From Pseudomonadota bacterium (lineage in GTDB: Bacteria > Pseudomonadota > Alphaproteobacteria > SHVP01), in the NCBI GenBank assembly GCA_027622715.1, contig JAQBYN010000008.1:1-64000 (forward strand): a DNA stretch of 64,000 bases, in the 5' to 3' direction. A program made the position numbers and the translations under genes. Numbering within the stretch: the stretch's first letter is position 1; every line of letters begins with the position of its first letter. This document shows, piece after piece, positions 62,499-64,000 of the stretch. The notes under the pieces were generated by a model. That model ran no database searches. It had not been told where the DNA came from and was given only the letters and a program-made list of their open reading frames with translations.

Positions 62499-63851
62499 GT
62501 GAAAGAAGGTTCGACCGAGGCCCCGATCCGCCATCCCATTGCGTGGCAAGATCCGGCCTACACCGATTGGGACGCACTCGATACCGAGCTGCGGCGCGTC
62601 TTCGACATTTGTCACGGCTGTCGGCGGTGTTTCAATCTGTGCGACTCGTTTCCCCGTCTGTTTGACTTGATCGACGAATCGAAAACCGGCGAACTCGATT
62701 CGGTGTCCAGCACCGGCTTCAAACCCGTCGTTGATGCCTGCACGTTGTGCGACATGTGCTTCATGACCAAGTGTCCCTACGTGCCGCCGCACGAATTTAA
62801 TCTCGACTTCCCGCATCTCATGCTGCGCTATCGCGCAGCCGAACGGGCCCGCGGCATCAAGCCGGGCCCGGGCGAAGCGCAACTTACCAAGACTGATCGC
62901 AACGGCCGTCTCGCCCGCCTCGCGGCGCCGCTTGCCAACTGGGCCTCGGCCCGGGGCAATCGCCTGACCCGCCCGGTGCTCAAGGGCGTCGCCCACGTCC
63001 ACGAGGATGTCGAGCTGCCCAAATTCCACGCCAAGACGTTGATGGCCAAGGCCGCCCATCACCCGGTGGCGCGCAACACGGCCGCCCCGGCGGCGGGCCG
63101 CAAGGTCGCGCTCTACGCCACCTGTTTCGTCAACTACAACAATCCCGATATTGGCGAGGCGGCCCGGGCCGTGCTCGCCCACAACGGTGTCGATGCCGAA
63201 GTCGTCTATCCCGAATGCTGTGGCATGCCGCAACTCGAAGGCGGCGAACTCGAAGATGTCGCCGGCCGCGCCCGCCGCGTCGCCGCCGCCCTCGCGATCT
63301 GGATTGAAGACGGCTACGACATCGTCGCCATGACCCCGTCCTGCGCGCTGATGCTCAAGTTCGAGTGGCCGTTGATCGTGCCCGACAACGCCCAAGTCAA
63401 ACGCCTCGCCGACGCCACCTTCGATCTGTCCGAATACATCGTCGACATTGCCAAGAAAGAAGGCTTGGCCGACGGCATGACGGCGCTGCCGGGCGGCGTC
63501 GCGGTCCATCTCGCCTGCCACGCGCGGGCCCAGAACATGGGGGCCAAGGCCGCCGAACTGCTGCGCTACGTGCCCGACGCCAAAGTCACGATCGTTGAGC
63601 GTTGCTCCGGCCATGGCGGCTCGTGGGGCATCAAGACCGAGAATTTTCCGGTGGCGCTGAAAGTGGGCGCGCCTGCGGCCCAGCGTGCCGCCGATGCCGA
63701 TGCGGCGTTTGTCGTCTCCGAGTGTCCGCTCGCCGGCAAGCATATCGTTCAGGGCATGGAGAAGATCGACGGCGCCACCGCCAAGTTGGCGGTGGCACGC
63801 GCGTTCCACCCGGTTGAACTGGTCGCGCGCGCCTACGGGCTCGTCAAATGA
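62499..63851 (+). CDS. GlpC/HdrD-like Fe-S oxidoreductase
   Basis: 450 residues, GTG start. Two ferredoxin-type clusters are near the N-terminus, CHGCRRCFNLCDSF and CTLCDMCFMTKCPY. Two CCG-type cysteine regions follow, YPECCGMPQLEGG and HLACHAR...ERCSGHGG (the last with Cys-Ser instead of Cys-Cys). Homologues transfer electrons, as in GlpC or heterodisulfide reductase. Here it lies between rubrerythrin, which lacks its own rubredoxin domain, and DUF3501, a recurrent trio. It may feed electrons to rubrerythrin. Confidence 0.9.
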   Translation: MKEGSTEAPIRHPIAWQDPAYTDWDALDTELRRVFDICHGCRRCFNLCDSFPRLFDLIDESKTGELDSVSSTGFKPVVDACTLCDMCFMTKCPYVPPHEFNLDFPHLMLRYRAAERARGIKPGPGEAQLTKTDRNGRLARLAAPLANWASARGNRLTRPVLKGVAHVHEDVELPKFHAKTLMAKAAHHPVARNTAAPAAGRKVALYATCFVNYNNPDIGEAARAVLAHNGVDAEVVYPECCGMPQLEGGELEDVAGRARRVAAALAIWIEDGYDIVAMTPSCALMLKFEWPLIVPDNAQVKRLADATFDLSEYIVDIAKKEGLADGMTALPGGVAVHLACHARAQNMGAKAAELLRYVPDAKVTIVERCSGHGGSWGIKTENFPVALKVGAPAAQRAADADAAFVVSECPLAGKHIVQGMEKIDGATAKLAVARAFHPVELVARAYGLVK

Positions 63852-64000
63852 CGCGCGCCAACCACGAAATCACGCGCGCCGACCTAATGGCGATGGAGGC
63901 CTACGCTGCGATCCGCAAACAAAAGCGCAGCGAAATCTCGGCCATCAAACAGGATCGCCGCGTGGGCGTCGGGCCGTTCGCGACATTCTATTTTGAAAAT
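63848..64000 (+). CDS. DUF3501 family protein, 3' end outside window
   Basis: ATG at 63848 overlaps the previous stop (ATGA). The visible 51 residues begin MTRANHEITRADLMAME and include AIRKQKRSEISAIKQDRRVGVGPFATFYFEN, the DUF3501 N-terminus. Function unknown; regularly found with the GlpC-like and rubrerythrin genes. The remainder is beyond the window. Confidence 0.85.
   Translation, partial: MTRANHEITRADLMAMEAYAAIRKQKRSEISAIKQDRRVGVGPFATFYFEN

Noticed and set aside
62490-63809. 439-codon open frame antisense to the GlpC-like gene
   Set aside because: Shadow of a high-GC gene; His/Gly/Val-rich product with no domain, while the sense strand has clear Fe-S motifs.

Overview
The window is 64 kb of a GC-rich bacterial chromosome, densely packed with genes. 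It most likely comes from an alphaproteobacterium of a Rhodospirillales-like lineage. The grounds are a MucR regulator, an Irr-type Fur homologue, a second Fur lacking the C-terminal cysteine pairs, an OlsB ornithine acyltransferase, and gene order known from alphaproteobacteria (rph/hrcA-grpE, mutS...glnD-murJ-trpS, tsaB-rimI-mucR-fur-plsC-miaB-phoH-ybeY-corC-lnt-HTH-metK-trmB-rimP-nusA-ylxR-infB-rbfA-truB-rpsO-pnp). I see no phage, transposon, CRISPR array, rRNA or tRNA. No stretch above 300 bases lacks a gene; the longest gap, about 258 bases, is 35709-35966.

Layout. 1-8.5 kb: a truncated LpoA-like lipoprotein gene, then hemW-rdgB-rph leftward, hrcA-grpE rightward, a DUF1848 gene, a small gene and comM. 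8.5-13.5 kb: three tandem paralogous membrane proteins of unassigned family, a YejA-like solute-binding protein without permease genes, a methyltransferase and a 56-residue secreted protein with its own terminator. 13.6-19.6 kb: olsB, an SDR oxidoreductase, a PiT phosphate transporter behind a PHO box, and mutS. 19.7-28.3 kb: an accessory block of eight EamA/DMT transporters, four rightward and four leftward, converging on a class III alcohol dehydrogenase; it separates mutS from glnD. 28.4-39.4 kb: glnD, a Bcr/CflA exporter, murJ (behind an unusual chain of overlapping mini-ORFs), trpS, a universal stress gene with a duplicated start region, a Bax-like glucosaminidase, and a leftward vanX-deacetylase-aldolase set.

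39.4-59.9 kb is a long rightward run of translation, tRNA modification, RNA decay and envelope genes, with candidate control points before mucR, the HTH gene, metK, rimP (terminator-like attenuator) and pnp (leader hairpins). 59.9-64 kb is an iron/redox module: a nitronate monooxygenase-like flavoprotein, irr, a short rubrerythrin with an ICE-like Irr site beside its promoter, a GlpC-like Fe-S protein and a DUF3501 gene cut by the window end.

The most unusual material is the opposed EamA tetrads around the dehydrogenase, the triplicated membrane protein, the ATGA-linked mini-ORF cascade before murJ, and the 16-bp duplication that puts a decoy start at usp. Regulatory sites were found by eye and are proposals. 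Family assignments rest on motifs recognised in the translations, not on database searches.
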